From contig JASBNA010000007.1 in the NCBI GenBank assembly GCA_038087015.1, positions 248,001 to 312,000 on the forward strand: a stretch of DNA of 64,000 bases, given 5' to 3'. The stretch is from Cerrena zonata. Lineage: Eukaryota; Basidiomycota; Agaricomycetes; Polyporales; Cerrenaceae. Made by a program: the position numbers and the translations under genes. The notes under the pieces are model-generated. The model was not told the origin of the DNA. It worked only from the letters and a program-made list of their open reading frames with translations, and did not search any database. This document shows, piece after piece, positions 49,101 through 60,786 of this stretch; within the stretch, counting starts at the first letter, position 1; each line of letters begins with the position of its first letter.

Positions 49101-52100
49101 TTCCGATCAAACCCAGCAGTTCTATTTTGACCCTCCGAGAACCTTATTATCAGTTCCAAACCGGGATAAGGCTGAGAACTATTGAAGTGGACGTGTGTGT
49201 GTGATCTGACTACCTGTCTGTCTCCTATATCCAGCTGGGAGTCTACGGTGGGAGAAATACGATCTGGACGATACAAACGAGGATACAGGTCCGATTCCGC
49301 TGAGGAGAAACTGTAAATGAAGCTTCTGAAAGTGATATCTATATTGGAGCTATCAGCGAGACCCCAGTGAGCGGAACCTCCACTTGCCAATGGAATCAGT
49401 GATATCGATAAGACATATGTTATGTGGCAAAAGTGGATATTGGTGATCGTTCCGATGGTTTAATGTTAAGATATCCGGTGGAAGTTATGCGTAGCACTTA
49501 AGGCATAATTATTGACTTCATAAGTTTCATAACCCAGGTCCTCCTCTTCACCCATCGGATCATTGATGTATTCTGTCTCAGGAACGCCACCATCAATCAA
49601 CTACACCTTCCAAAAGCGGATGAGGGGAGCTGGCGCCGAATCCTGTAGAATGACGCTGTGGCACATTCAAGTTACCGCAAACTTCAACGTGAGCGATATT
49701 GAATCCCTCTCAGGAGCTTGACCTCACAATAGCACTGGTACATCTAACATCTACTTACATTATAATCGTAACCGCAGAATCGAATCATGCTATGGTGGGT
49801 AAGCAAAACCCATGGCTGGAAAACAAGTAAGTACTCCAAATTGATCATGATCAATACCAGTGCTGCCGCGAGCCTGAGGGGTTTTCAGACCAACGCTGTA
49901 CAACACGTTCTGCGTGCTTACATCGGTCTCACACTTCGCGCCAATATCAATGAAATACGCCCTCTCTCTATTCCTATCACTGCCAATGACTCACGCGATT
50001 CGTTGACAGGTAACGTACGCATCCCCAAACGGGCTTGATTCGCGAAACGGTCGGGATGATGTGGCTGCGCGCCATCTAACCTAGCATGCTCTCCTCGAAT
50101 GCATATTCAGCTCGTTGTCTGCATTCTTTACCTCCAATGAATTTCGACTCGCTTATAATGCTTGACAAATTCTCCTGGTCATTTCAACGCGCTCAAAAGG
50201 CGAAGCATGCTCGGCGTAATCATTGTTGTATTAACAAGGTGAATTTTATGCACCTAATCCTCCACAATCTAATCATTTCGCCAGTCTGAGTCGGATGTTG
50301 AAATGGCTCGCGCTCATCCCAACGCCGCTGTCGAAAAAACAGGACTTAAGATACCGCGTTGGATCCTACAAGGTACCCGTTTCGCGCGAGATACAGGGTC
50401 AATAACTATGTTGGTTGTCTTGAATCATGTTTTAGTACGACTAACGCAATACAGAGCGCCCCGCCATGATTACCAATGCCAAAGAACAACCACTATCAAG
50501 CCTGGTCATTTCATAGGTGGAATCTCACACAGTCTCTCCAACGTCCATTGCTATTTTAAAACCAGAGCATTCTGGAGCGCATCAGTCCACAGGTTGACGC
50601 GCCATCACACGCCTTTCCTGTCAGATTACCGAACAACGTAGTTTCTGTATAGGTATGAGTCTCGTCGTTATAGTATAGTATAAGTGATTGCTTCATTCAT
50701 AGGCGCTACTTTGTGCATAACGACCGATTCTAAACCTTATAGCATGACTCGAAGTCCTTAACCAGCGCATATTTGAGTCGTCTAAGGAGTGACGATAAGT
50801 TTCTTATCGTCGGTGTTTTAACAAGGTTCAGTTTGAACGTTCGTGTATCTGCAAACTCAGAGCTGACCTTCATTTTCTGATGGAACCTTGATCATGATCA
50901 TGCCCGATAGACTTTTTTCTCGATAGCTTTAAGTCCACCACTAGTCCCGGCTCTCACTAATTGGCCGCAGTCTTTGCTTGTGACCAACTGTCCAGATGAA
51001 ACGCCATACTATGGAGCTTGAAATATAATTTTACGCTCGACTGAGCGATAGTCCATGCACAATAGCCGAGATAAGACTACCAACTATCAACAGTATCCAC
51101 CTTTTCACTGCCTACCTGTTCTATTTCAAGGAGAACATGTGCGATATGTATTGATCATGTCCTCATTATTTCAAATTAGTCTGTTAGTGTTCTACAGGTA
51201 AAATCCCATTCTAAATCTAGTCTAAGCCCAGGGTACCGATACCCGCATCAATAACGCTCGGAATAATCTTAGTACTGTCCGAGTTACTTCTAAATCTGGC
51301 AGTTCATTTTCTGAACATCGTACATACTGGAACGAAGTGCTCAGCCTAGTCTCAGAGACGGCATGACCCCTCATTTCTATGAAAGTGAAGTTGCATTCTC
51401 TCAGGCCTCATATAATAAATTCCATCCGTGTACACATCTTGTTCATTATGGGGTCGCAGGAAAGTCAATCGCGGCGACATATGTTCGCAGGTTTGACAGT
51501 TTCACGGAGCTCTCCAAGATGTTCATTCGCCGAAGTGCTTCGGGAAATATTAGGAGAACGCGGAATTCACACACTGGAACACGTAAGTATTGTACACAGA
51601 CCAGTTCGGGGCTCCGCGCTAACGTACTACCGTGTAATTGATTTTCTTAGAAAAGCAGATCCTCTACTGTAGGTGATACGTCTTTAAGCTGTAGTAATGC
51701 TCGGCCGTATCCGAAATTACTATGACTTCCTTTGCGTAGCCAATCACTGGATTGAGGTCACTAGAGTCTATTCTAGAAGACAGTTTCGGGTTCATCGCTG
51801 GCTCGAGTTCGAGATGAGACTAATGGATGCTTCTCGTGGTACCGTTGTCCTCTACGATTCATGCATATCTATCTATGGTCTAAATGTATGCTGTAGCATC
51901 AATAACGAGGCCTATTGCAAGGTATTGATTGATTACTACACCTGCTAAATGTGGATATGATATAGTTTCATTGCCTAATTAAGATAGAACCCCGTTCCTA
52001 AACACAGCCACTGTCCAGGCTGCTAGTGCCAGCGGTGAGACTCTATTATGATGCACTACAATCCTCAGTCTGCATGCAGATTGGCCTCACGACCCATACC

Positions 52101-53089
52101 CACCATGCTGCATAATGAGAATACCTGTCCAAGAGACTGGATCCTCCGATACCATCGGATGCTCCAGTAACTTGCAGTGACGCATTATCACATAGAAGTG
52201 GTATCATAATATTTTTTATGAAATAGGGTCTGATTCTGCTATCACGGTCGTTCAACACAGCGCCGTCATCAAAGCCATACCGCGGCATTTCCATATCACA
52301 CGAATGGTAACTAACCTATCAGGCCGTAAGGGGTTATGATTTGCAACCACCTATACCTCGCTTGGGGCATTCAAGTGTTCTTACCGCCAGCACAAATGTA
52401 CGGAGCCCTGTGTAGATTGTTTATCAAATCTAGCTCAGCACTTCTGTGGTCTAACTAGTCATCGCAAGCCATATTGATAATCTGCTTGACTCTCTATGGT
52501 GATAGTCATCCTTACTGGATCAGTACCCTCAATCCCATCACACAAGCTATGGCCGCTCTTCTATGGATGTCGAAGGACTTCTCAGTATGCTTCCTCGGGA
52601 AGTCTAAAAGGCAAGTGCCCTACGGAATACAACTTCATGAAGCAATGAATGCCATATCTGGAAGTTAAAGACAAGCCTCATCCTTTTGCGAATTCCGTAT
52701 CCCACACTGATAAGTCGGTATCACTTCGTTAGGGCCAGGCTTGTTCGAAGGCATATATTCAGGCTTGTATTCTGGCCTATCAGTATTCTCACGGAGCGTC
52801 GATGAACACCAAAAATAGTAAGCATCCTTCCCTAATCTAACATCTATATCTGGGGCAAAATGTAGCATCTTACGTTTCATTATAGGACCTTCTCTCCTTG
52901 AACAAACCAGGACGGCTGTTCAAATTATTTTTTCCGCCATCGTGGAGCGGTATTTCCTATCCATACTACTGATGTGAAAACGCAGTGGGAAACGTTCTTA
53001 CACCCATGCACAAACTAAACGCTTGTTATTGCATTTCCAGCCAGCCAGCGACTATGATGCCACTTGATTGAAGGATGCTCTTCTGGAGG

Positions 53090-53096
53090 TATATAA
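53090..53096 (+). promoter_or_regulatory. TATA box of the terpene synthase gene
   Basis: TATATAA, 118 bp before the ATG at 53,214, followed by a C/T-rich leader. Confidence 0.6.
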
Positions 53097-53213
53097 AGTC
53101 GACACAACGTCTGGATAACTCCAGAGCCTTGTCTCCTCATCATACTTCCCTTCAGACCTCCCACTGTCATACGTCCTCTTGATTCTCACTCAAACTTCGC
53201 CAACTATTCTATC

Positions 53214-54316
53214 ATGGGTTCATCCTCCACCGTATGTATCCACGTTGACAATGGGCTTCCTGAATTAACGGCTTATTTTCTTGACTCGCAGAAAATCGAT
53301 GCCCAAGGAATTGCGCGTCGAACCATCTTGAAATACCTCCAAACCACTCGTTGCGCTGAACGCTTCCCTCCCAACACGCCGCCCCCCATTGTAGAGTCCA
53401 AGGTCACGGAGGTTATCAACTCCTGGAACCTACCGATTCCAAAGGAGAAGTCCGATAAATATCGCATTTGTGGTATTCATTTCGGCTATGCGCCATACCA
53501 GCATACCTCGTACGATGTACAGATCGCCGCTGCGCTTTTCACCTTCTGTACCACCATTTACGACGACGCTGCTCTCGACATTGAAGCAATGCGAGAGTTT
53601 GTTCCTCGGTGGTGCGAAGGGAAGCCCCAGCTCGATCCTTTCCTCGACCGCTTCGTCGAGACCACTATGGCTCTGCGCGAATTCTTCCCGCCATACGCTG
53701 CTAACACCATATGCTCTTCTACCATGGAGTATGGTACTGAGGAGGTCTATAATGTGGACGAGGCACCCGATGCCGTCTTCTCACCCGACTCCTGGCAGTA
53801 CATCGAGTACGCCCGGTTGAAAGGTGGTATTGCAGAGCCTTATGCTATTCTCATCTGGCCGAAGGACATCTGCCCTAATGTATCTGAGTGGCTCCAAGCC
53901 CTTCCGTATGTCTTTCTCTCACCGCCGCCTGATCAAGGTGCTAACCTCGCATTTCAGGGACGCTCAAATTTATGTGAACCACGTTAAGTAAGTACTTGTC
54001 CTTATAATTCAAGTATTATGCTAACAGAGACTCTCGCAGCGATCTCCTCTCTTTCTACAAAGAAGCCTTAGTAGAAGAGGGCGAAGAGATGGAAGACAAC
54101 TACATTAGCCGCTACTCCAAAGTTCATGGGAAAGGTATCGAAGAGACCGTCGATATTATGTTAAACAAGATTCTCACTACCGGCGAGAGAATCGAAAGAC
54201 TTTTGGGGGATGGTCCTGCTAAGGAGGCCTGGTTGGATTTCGTAGCCGGTTATACTCATTTCCACATTTACTCCCCACGGTACAAGTTGCAGGACGTCCT
54301 TCCTGAATATTTCTGA
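53214..54316 (+). CDS. TRI5-type sesquiterpene synthase (trichodiene synthase-like family)
   Basis: Class I terpene cyclase expected to cyclise farnesyl diphosphate with Mg2+. Exons: 53214-53905, 53958-53987, 54040-54316; 999 nt, 332 residues, somewhat shorter than classical trichodiene synthases. The metal-binding Asp-rich segment is YDDAALD (116-122), a DDxxxD spacing instead of DDxxD. The NSE triad is complete as NDLLSFYKE (241-249), assembled across the second intron, and is followed by the RYSKVHG-type segment seen in the TRI5 family. The C terminus ends LPEYF. The actual product cannot be read from sequence; family membership does not imply trichothecene production, since many basidiomycetes carry TRI5-like enzymes with other or unknown products. 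No signal peptide. The MFS transporter gene is convergent, 199 bp downstream. Confidence 0.88.
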
Positions 54317-54515
54317 TTGAATCGCGATTGTAACCCATAGATGTCGTCTTCGTTTGTATTTATAATGCTTCTCAACATAGTATGGTGGAAATGGTCGAGG
54401 ACACTCTAGAGTTGTTGTACATGTGTAATAGATATTCTCTATTCTAAGTTTGACATCCGATTGTGCCTATAATGATCTAAGTAAGAAATTGTGTCTGGCA
54501 TACTCTAAGTTATGT

Positions 54516-56743
54516 TCACTGGGATTCCTTCTTCTCGGCTTGCTCTCGCCAACTTCGACCTTTCCACCAAACCAGAAGGAGAAGAAGTTCAGAAATTACT
54601 ATAATGCCAGCCCATAACGTATATAGCCCCCCATCACCCATCGCCAACTACATCAAATAAGTAAGGTTGAGTTCAGTGGATATCGAAATTGGCTTACCTG
54701 AAGAGGAACCGCTATTTCCGTCGCAACAAATGCGGAGAGACCTCGGAAAGTACTATTAGTTGCAACCGCAGGTGACGATCTACCAATGTTTGCATCAACG
54801 ATATATGCAAGAGTGCTAGCGTAGATGGCTCTAGACATTAGAAGCGGAAGATGAGCGACCATTCAGAGACCCATTCGGAGAATAAAACTCACATAGAGAA
54901 GAAACCGGAAAGAAACAGGAAAACGCAGATAGCGGCAACATGTACATGCTTTTCGGCGACCCAGCCATATGCTGCGGAAGAGAGAGGTAGAAATAGCATC
55001 CATATGAACGTACTTTCCAAACGCATCTACGGCTTGCTGATCAGAAACTTATTTACCAGGGGAAACTTATCAGAACGTACCTCTGGGTGACTGACACCTC
55101 CATTTTTTGACTTTAGATAGGCAAGAACGCCGTCTGACCAGCGCCCACCAAGGACACTTCCCAAAACGCTACCTGCAGAACATGAATATTGGTTCAAAAA
55201 TAAAAATAAGGTTTCTCACCAATGCCGAAGGAAAGGAGGACAAGACCGATGGTCAGCGCATCGTACTCATACTTCAGTGAGAGAGTTCGGGAACATGTGT
55301 ACGCTAAGGAATAACTGAACGCAAAAAGTAACCCTATTGCATAGCGTCTGGAATGAGTAGATGTATCAACAAAAGATATTAATACAAACCTGATGAAAAC
55401 AAGATCGCAAGATTGTTCCGTCGAGATAGAACCAAAAATATAGGTCTGATCGGGTTAATATCTTTGAAAGAAAGCCGAATTTCTTTGAGTTCCTCGACTA
55501 CTTTCGAAGACCCTGCATTAATGTTCGGCATTTTTTGTGCTTCCAGATCCTCTGCAGTGGCACCGGCGGGTTTCTGAACAGGCGGGACGCCGTCGGAAGT
55601 TTCTGGATACATCTTGTCTTTTCTTGTCTCATGGTCGGCCGAAACCATTGTATCGTGACTCATACTTGACCTTCCAGAAGTATTAGAGACTTCATGTCGT
55701 GCGCGCTCTTGCAGCCGCCTCCGAAGAACGGTCTGATATGTTAGACTCCTTTCGCGTCTAAAGGTGTCACTGAAAAATACGAATGCCAGAAGACAAAGCC
55801 CCGAGAAAGCAGCGATGAACCAAAATGTTGCACGCCAATTGAATGCTTGTGTTAAGGCACCGCCGATGATAGGACCAAGGGCGGGTCCGAGCAGAGGTGC
55901 GCTGAGAAATATTGCAATATGAGTACTGACACAGGGCGCAAACAGAGTTGCACAGTACGTACGAATAAAATATACCCATCATTGTCCCTCGTACTTGAGG
56001 GTCATAGAGGTCCGATAATGTTGCAGCGCCCATAGACAGAACCGAACTTGAGCTGTAGATTTCAGAGAGATCAGTCGTCTCAGCGGCTGGCATCTTCGAG
56101 AAAGAAGAATGAGCGCACCCCGCCGCCTGGATAACCCGCATACCGATAAGGACCCCAATCGTCTTAGCATTTGCGGCAATTATACAACCAACTATACCGA
56201 AAGCAAAAGAGGCAATGTACACAACCTTGAGCCATGAAAAATATCAGTACAGCGCGGTGAATAGATATTTGTGCCTTAAGCTTACTTTTCGGCCATAGAT
56301 CTCACTTATCGCGCTCCACACTAGTGGGAAGCATCCTTGGACGAGAATGAAGAGCGAAATACTCCAGCTAATACCTCCACTAGACGCATGTAGATCGGAC
56401 TCGATTTGTGCAATAGCAGCTAACGTATGATCAATTCAATCGCGAATTGTTCCTCAGGCCGTGACAAACTGAACTCACGGTTATAGAGGTTTCCGCCTAG
56501 GCCCACGATTATGGCCGCGCCAGATATTGTCACCAGGATAGCGGTCTACATCGTGATTATGCAATTAGCATTGTCGATAGAATTCATAAACGCTACACTC
56601 ACCTTTCGGGCTGTAGACCATTTTCGAGGATCATCGGTGACATCCGCATGTTCAATATCCGGCTTCTCATTGGCCAAGGGACTTTGTTTGGGTGCCGTAA
56701 CCACCGGGGCAGTAGTTTTGGTATGTCTAAGCGAACCTGACAT
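54516..56743 (-). CDS. MFS transporter, drug:H+ antiporter type
   Basis: Plasma-membrane exporter predicted to use the proton gradient. Eleven exons: 56743-56603, 56545-56479, 56419-56286, 56225-56119, 56052-55963, 55901-55386, 55347-55220, 55172-55081, 55026-54893, 54830-54698, 54647-54516; 1,674 nt, 557 residues. It has a cytosolic N terminus with DPRKWS just before the first membrane segment, as in DHA1 exporters. The first half holds hydrophobic segments ending in SSSVLSMGAATLSDLY and GPALGPIIGGALTQAFNWR (motif C-like), then a long Ser/Glu-rich central loop (about 240-330), then the second half with GGRWSDG (motif A-like). Twelve segments are expected. Its position beside the terpene synthase suggests export of, or self-protection against, a terpenoid; this is inference from neighbourhood. 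Confidence 0.87.
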
Positions 56744-58715
56744 GTCTGCGGTCTATAGAGGATACTCTAAAAGCGAAGCCAAGAGATGGGAAAAAAGGTA
56801 AGGTAAGTGAGCTCATTCTGAAACATAAACACAGGTCTTATGTATAATATGGGAACCACAACGCTGACGGCATAGAAAGGGAGCCGTTCCAGCATGTAAG
56901 TGTATTCTTATCGGCCTGGAAGCTTTCCTCATTACTGCGGAGTTTGTCGGCCGAGTACGGGATGAGTGTAAAACCGGACCGATAGAACCGATATAGGTGA
57001 TGATAGGCGGCCATAGACCCACAATAGCAAGTGTCTAGGTTCGAAGATAGTGCGTAGACGTCCGCGGGCAGGGTGGTAGGAGCACCTTCAAGAGAACTTC
57101 ATAGTACCTAGCTATTCCATTGCTGTTCTTGTGAAAAGCACAATGAGTGCATTTGCAGTGATTGGCCCCAGTAATCGTAACTTTGGAGAGGCTTCGACTT
57201 CGTGAAGTTTTTTTCCCGAGGACGTACATGATTACATCATCTTCTCCTGTGAGTATACATGCGGGACCGATACTGATGCACGTTATGAGCTTCGAGTTCT
57301 CTTCTCTCCCTCACCAAAGGTGGTTGTTTTGACTATATATGACATAATGAGTCTTGAAGCGAAACGAAAACACGACTATTTCACGCACCTAACAATGCGT
57401 AGATGGCGGCTAGCGGGATTTTAGGTATTTCGCATTGACCAATGCGGTTTGGTGACATTGTTCGAGAAACCAACACGAAAAACACGTTGGCAAATCGAGG
57501 TAACAATAAACCAGCATCCCTAGGAAGCAGTCTAGCTTCTGGTGTGCCCCGCTGAGACCCGTGATATAATCTCTGCAAGACTACCGTGGGTTGGCGCACT
57601 TGGTTACTTGAGCACCAAGAAATGATAATGAAACGCTGAAAACGCTAGAAATGCATGAATCCAAGCCATTTTACCTCATAAGAGCAAACATACCTACATA
57701 GTTTGCACCCCCATGGAAGTCCGGTGAAGGTCTACTGCGGACCTGGCAACTCATCCCTGTCTAGAGTTACACCGAAAGCATGTAAGCATGACCACCAAAG
57801 CTGAACACCTTCCTCATGCCGCTGACGAATGCATTGGGCTTCTTGCAAGGAGTAGAAGGACCTCTGGTTTCATGACTGGTATGAAATACGACGGTCCGGC
57901 TTAGGGCCAACTGCGCAATAATATCAACATCGTGTTGCGCTCGGTAGTACTTGCTTGCTGGCAAAGACAAGCACGCCAAATGGTACGCCGTCGGAATTTT
58001 TGGCTATTCCTATTCAGGTTAAGGTTGTGCAGCTCAAAAAACACTCGTAATGAAGTTGAAATTGTGTAAAAAGACCCGCATAGAGCGAGAACCACGTCAG
58101 GACCGAAATCTACATGCATTCTCGTGATCTAGTGAATGCAAATATGGCATAATATCACTTACACTCCTCGTTGGCTCAATTACAATCATCTATTAGCACG
58201 TATGCGGCATGATATCTGGGCAGCACTCTGTAACTTGAATGGACAGAGTAGAAGTGAATGCCTAGGTCGGGAATTGAAAAGATTGGAAACGCACCAGATA
58301 TGGATGTTTGAATATTCGGAGTGACTTCTAGATAGCATCAATAAAGCTTGTACGGTAGTAGGCTTTATTTACTATGCAATGTGGCACAATGCACGATCAG
58401 ACTGTTAGAGCTAGGAATGCCGCGTTATGTGGCAAGTGTTAATATCAAGGTCAAGGTGAGACGAGATGTGGCTGTGCGATCTGCGAAGGAAAGATCAGCG
58501 ACATCTTATCTTATCCAAGTATTCACATGGCAATGTGCCTACGCGTGACGTCAGGGCTGGAACTTGTGGATCAGCTAGACCTGAATCCGCCCCGCAGTTC
58601 TATAATCAGTACAAAATGCTGTCCATCTCCCTTCCGTATAGCTATATCTTCCTCTCTTCTTCTCTTGATTCCATACAATCCCCCTCTAACGATTCTCAAT
58701 CAGCCAACAACTACG
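56744..58715. other. Intergenic region of 2 kb
   Basis: Contains the MFS promoter at the left and the RRM gene promoter at the right (C/T-rich from about 58,600). Frames of 60-95 codons occur on both strands without recognisable protein character or splice partners. Nothing else is seen. Confidence 0.5.
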
Positions 58716-59732
58716 ATGTCAGCTTACACCGTCTACGTACGTCGGCTGTACTTCATAGTTTCGTTTAACGTGATTTAATACTAACGAGCTCAATCGATCA
58801 TGTTATACAGGTATCAGATTTGTCCCCGACAACCACTGAGCAGCATCTCAATGACTTCTTCACATTTTGTGGAAAGATCAGCTCTATATCATTCGATGCC
58901 GCCGCGCACGCAGCTACCATCCACTTTGAGAAACCGCAGGCTGCAAAGACTGCGATCATGCTCAATGGAGGAACTCTCGACGGTACACACATTAGCGTAA
59001 CGAGCGAGAGCGTACACCTGGAAGGCGAAGAGAAACGCGAGGCCGAGACTCATGACGGCACTTACCGTCAAGAAGATAAACCCAAAGCAGGAAGTACGTT
59101 CATATTTACCCCTAAATCATATTACTTGAAACTCAATAACTAAATTTACTTATAGTTGCTGCGGAATACCTCGCAAAGGGATACAAGCTCTCTGATCATA
59201 TCCTCCAACGTGCTATCGAATATGATACCAAGCAAGGCATCTCCAACAAATTCCTAACGTACTTCCAGTCACTCGACACCACGATCGGAGCAAAGGCACT
59301 TGGTCCCGAAAAGACCGTCACTGGAAAGATCCAGGAAACCCTCTCACAAGCTCAAGTCCGAGCGAAGACCATTGACGAGCAGAAAGGTTTGAGTACTAAG
59401 GCCGTTGACGTATGTAAATCCCGAGGTTTCAGTATTATAGCTCACTAATAGCATCCTCATAGTACTATAGCAAGGCCCTAACCTCACCATGGGGCCTCAA
59501 AGTCAAACAATTTTACACTACGACTTCGAAGCAAGTCCTCGATATTCATGAGGAAGCACTCCGTATTGCCGATTTGCACAAACCCGCTAATACCGCCGCC
59601 GCCGCTACTAGCAGTGCTAGTACAACAAACCCTCCTACGGAACCGACTGTCCAGGCTCCAGGATCGGCCGGCGCCGGTATCACTGGCGGACCAACAGACG
59701 TTAAGACTACAGAGGCTCCCACCGTTGTATGA
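58716..59732 (+). CDS. vip1: RRM protein of the Vip1 family
   Basis: RNA-recognition-motif protein similar to fission yeast Vip1. Exons: 58716-58736, 58811-59093, 59156-59409, 59463-59732; 828 nt, 275 residues. The RRM spans residues 4-78: RNP2 is VYVSDL, with Val8 the first residue of exon 2, and an atypical RNP1 lies in the segment ATIHFEKPQAAKTAI. After a short charged linker, an alpha-helical region (about 105-205, LAKGYKLSDHILQRAIEYD) matches the helical C-terminal half I associate with this family, then comes a Pro/Thr/Ala tail. A first exon of only seven codons before an intron is common in fungal RRM genes. Probably a conserved housekeeping gene. The exact RNA target is unknown. Confidence 0.85.
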
Positions 59733-60425
59733 ATTCAATTTCCCTGATGAAGGCTGTGAAGTATATGGACTCAAGTGTATTATTATGATTACTAGTACTG
59801 CTAGTGGAGGTTAGTGGGCACATGGATGGTTAAATTGCTATCGATTATCGACCTCGCCTTCCTTCTTTGGATTGAGTGTGATGGAACGCCAAATGCACAT
59901 CGCGATCGTGATCCATTTAAGGTCATGTTCGGTTTTGGAAGACTCAAGCTTGATCGACTACATATGTCTCTAATTTAATCTAACCGATCCTTAAAAGACG
60001 TTCACCTTTGTTTCGTTGATTTTCTCTTGGCTCTCTTCGAATTCTCCAGGATTATCGTCCGCCACAGTATAAATACTGTACTAGGAGTTTACACCACCAC
60101 ACTCTTTCCACCTCCCAACTCGTATCTCGCCTCTCACGTTGTCGATTCAACCTTGCTCGAGCACTACTTCTATTGAAATCGTCTTGGTATGTACAAACAC
60201 TGTTCTCGCTGACGCAGATAATAATGAGTCCTATTCTAGATCGATGTTCAACCTTGTCGTCTGGAGGGTCATGTGCTCCATACCTGACCCTACCTATCTC
60301 CTCGAGCGATGTTACCAGAAGGGCCTTTGTCTAATCGAAATAGGGTCTCCAACCTCTGTACATCAAGCGAAGATGTCCGCGCTCAGAGACATTGCTGAGG
60401 AAGTCGTATTAACTCGCGATCAAGC
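59733..60425. other. Intergenic region with a promoter-like element and 5' part of the next gene
   Basis: Near 60,062-60,080 a TATAAATA box lies within the inverted repeat ACAGTAT..ATACTGT, followed by a C/T-rich leader. An intron-like GTATGT..CTATTCTAG segment (about 60,186-60,238, with CTGAC branch) precedes an open frame from the ATG at 60,243 (MFNLVVWRVMCS) that runs to 60,429. That frame ends where the next begins, in a different phase. Confidence 0.4.
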
Positions 60426-60786
60426 ATGACCAGACTCGAGTCAGTGCTTACGACGAAAGGGTTGATTGTGCCTGTTTCGGCACTTCGTGTTCAAAGTAAT
60501 ATAGAAAACACGCCTCGACTTTCGCGGGAAGGACATGAAAAGTTACGAAATGCGAGTGTTTTAGGCCCAGACGCGAGGCCGAAGAGGGTGTGGCTGAATA
60601 ACTTTAGGGAACGACAGGCAAACTTTGAGTATGTATTGCCCTACTACTTTGATTGTCGTGGATAATCAGATTCTAACTAATGATATTGGAAGAGGCTTGA
60701 GTTCAAGAGGAAAACCTGACGGAAAGAAGAAGAATAAGACCAAGTCTGTTCCCTCTCAGGCTATGGATACTGGGTTTTCACATTAG
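60426..60786 (+). CDS. Small unknown protein, 5' end uncertain
   Basis: Two exons, 60426-60628 and 60693-60786, joined by a 64-bp intron (GTATGT donor, CTAAC branch site, GGAAG acceptor); 98 residues from the first ATG. The second exon gives a Lys-rich tail (GKPDGKKKNKTK), which could be a nuclear localisation signal. I recognise no domain. The preceding open frame (60,243-60,429) also looks coding and overlaps this one by four bases in another phase, so the true gene may be longer, with an intron I could not place, or may be frameshifted. The TATA box near 60,068 would serve either version. Confidence 0.4.

Larger units (their letters stand above)
45328..53213. other. Gene-poor stretch of nearly 8 kb
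   Basis: No intact multi-exon gene could be built on either strand. The left end contains the P450 promoter. The longest + strand frame (46,051-46,578) overlaps an F-box relic, and scattered 60-110-codon frames do not connect through splice sites or resemble families. I found no reverse transcriptase, integrase or transposase text and no terminal repeats. The right 300 bp is the promoter of the terpene synthase gene. The stretch looks like decayed genic DNA. Confidence 0.5.

Noticed and set aside
49070..49390. 106-codon minus-strand frame
   Set aside because: No recognisable motif, no splice partners, and no gene-like context.
51363..51672. Two overlapping + strand frames with a short MFAG word recalling a P450 I-helix
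   Set aside because: The surrounding residues do not fit P450 text and no other P450 motif occurs nearby.
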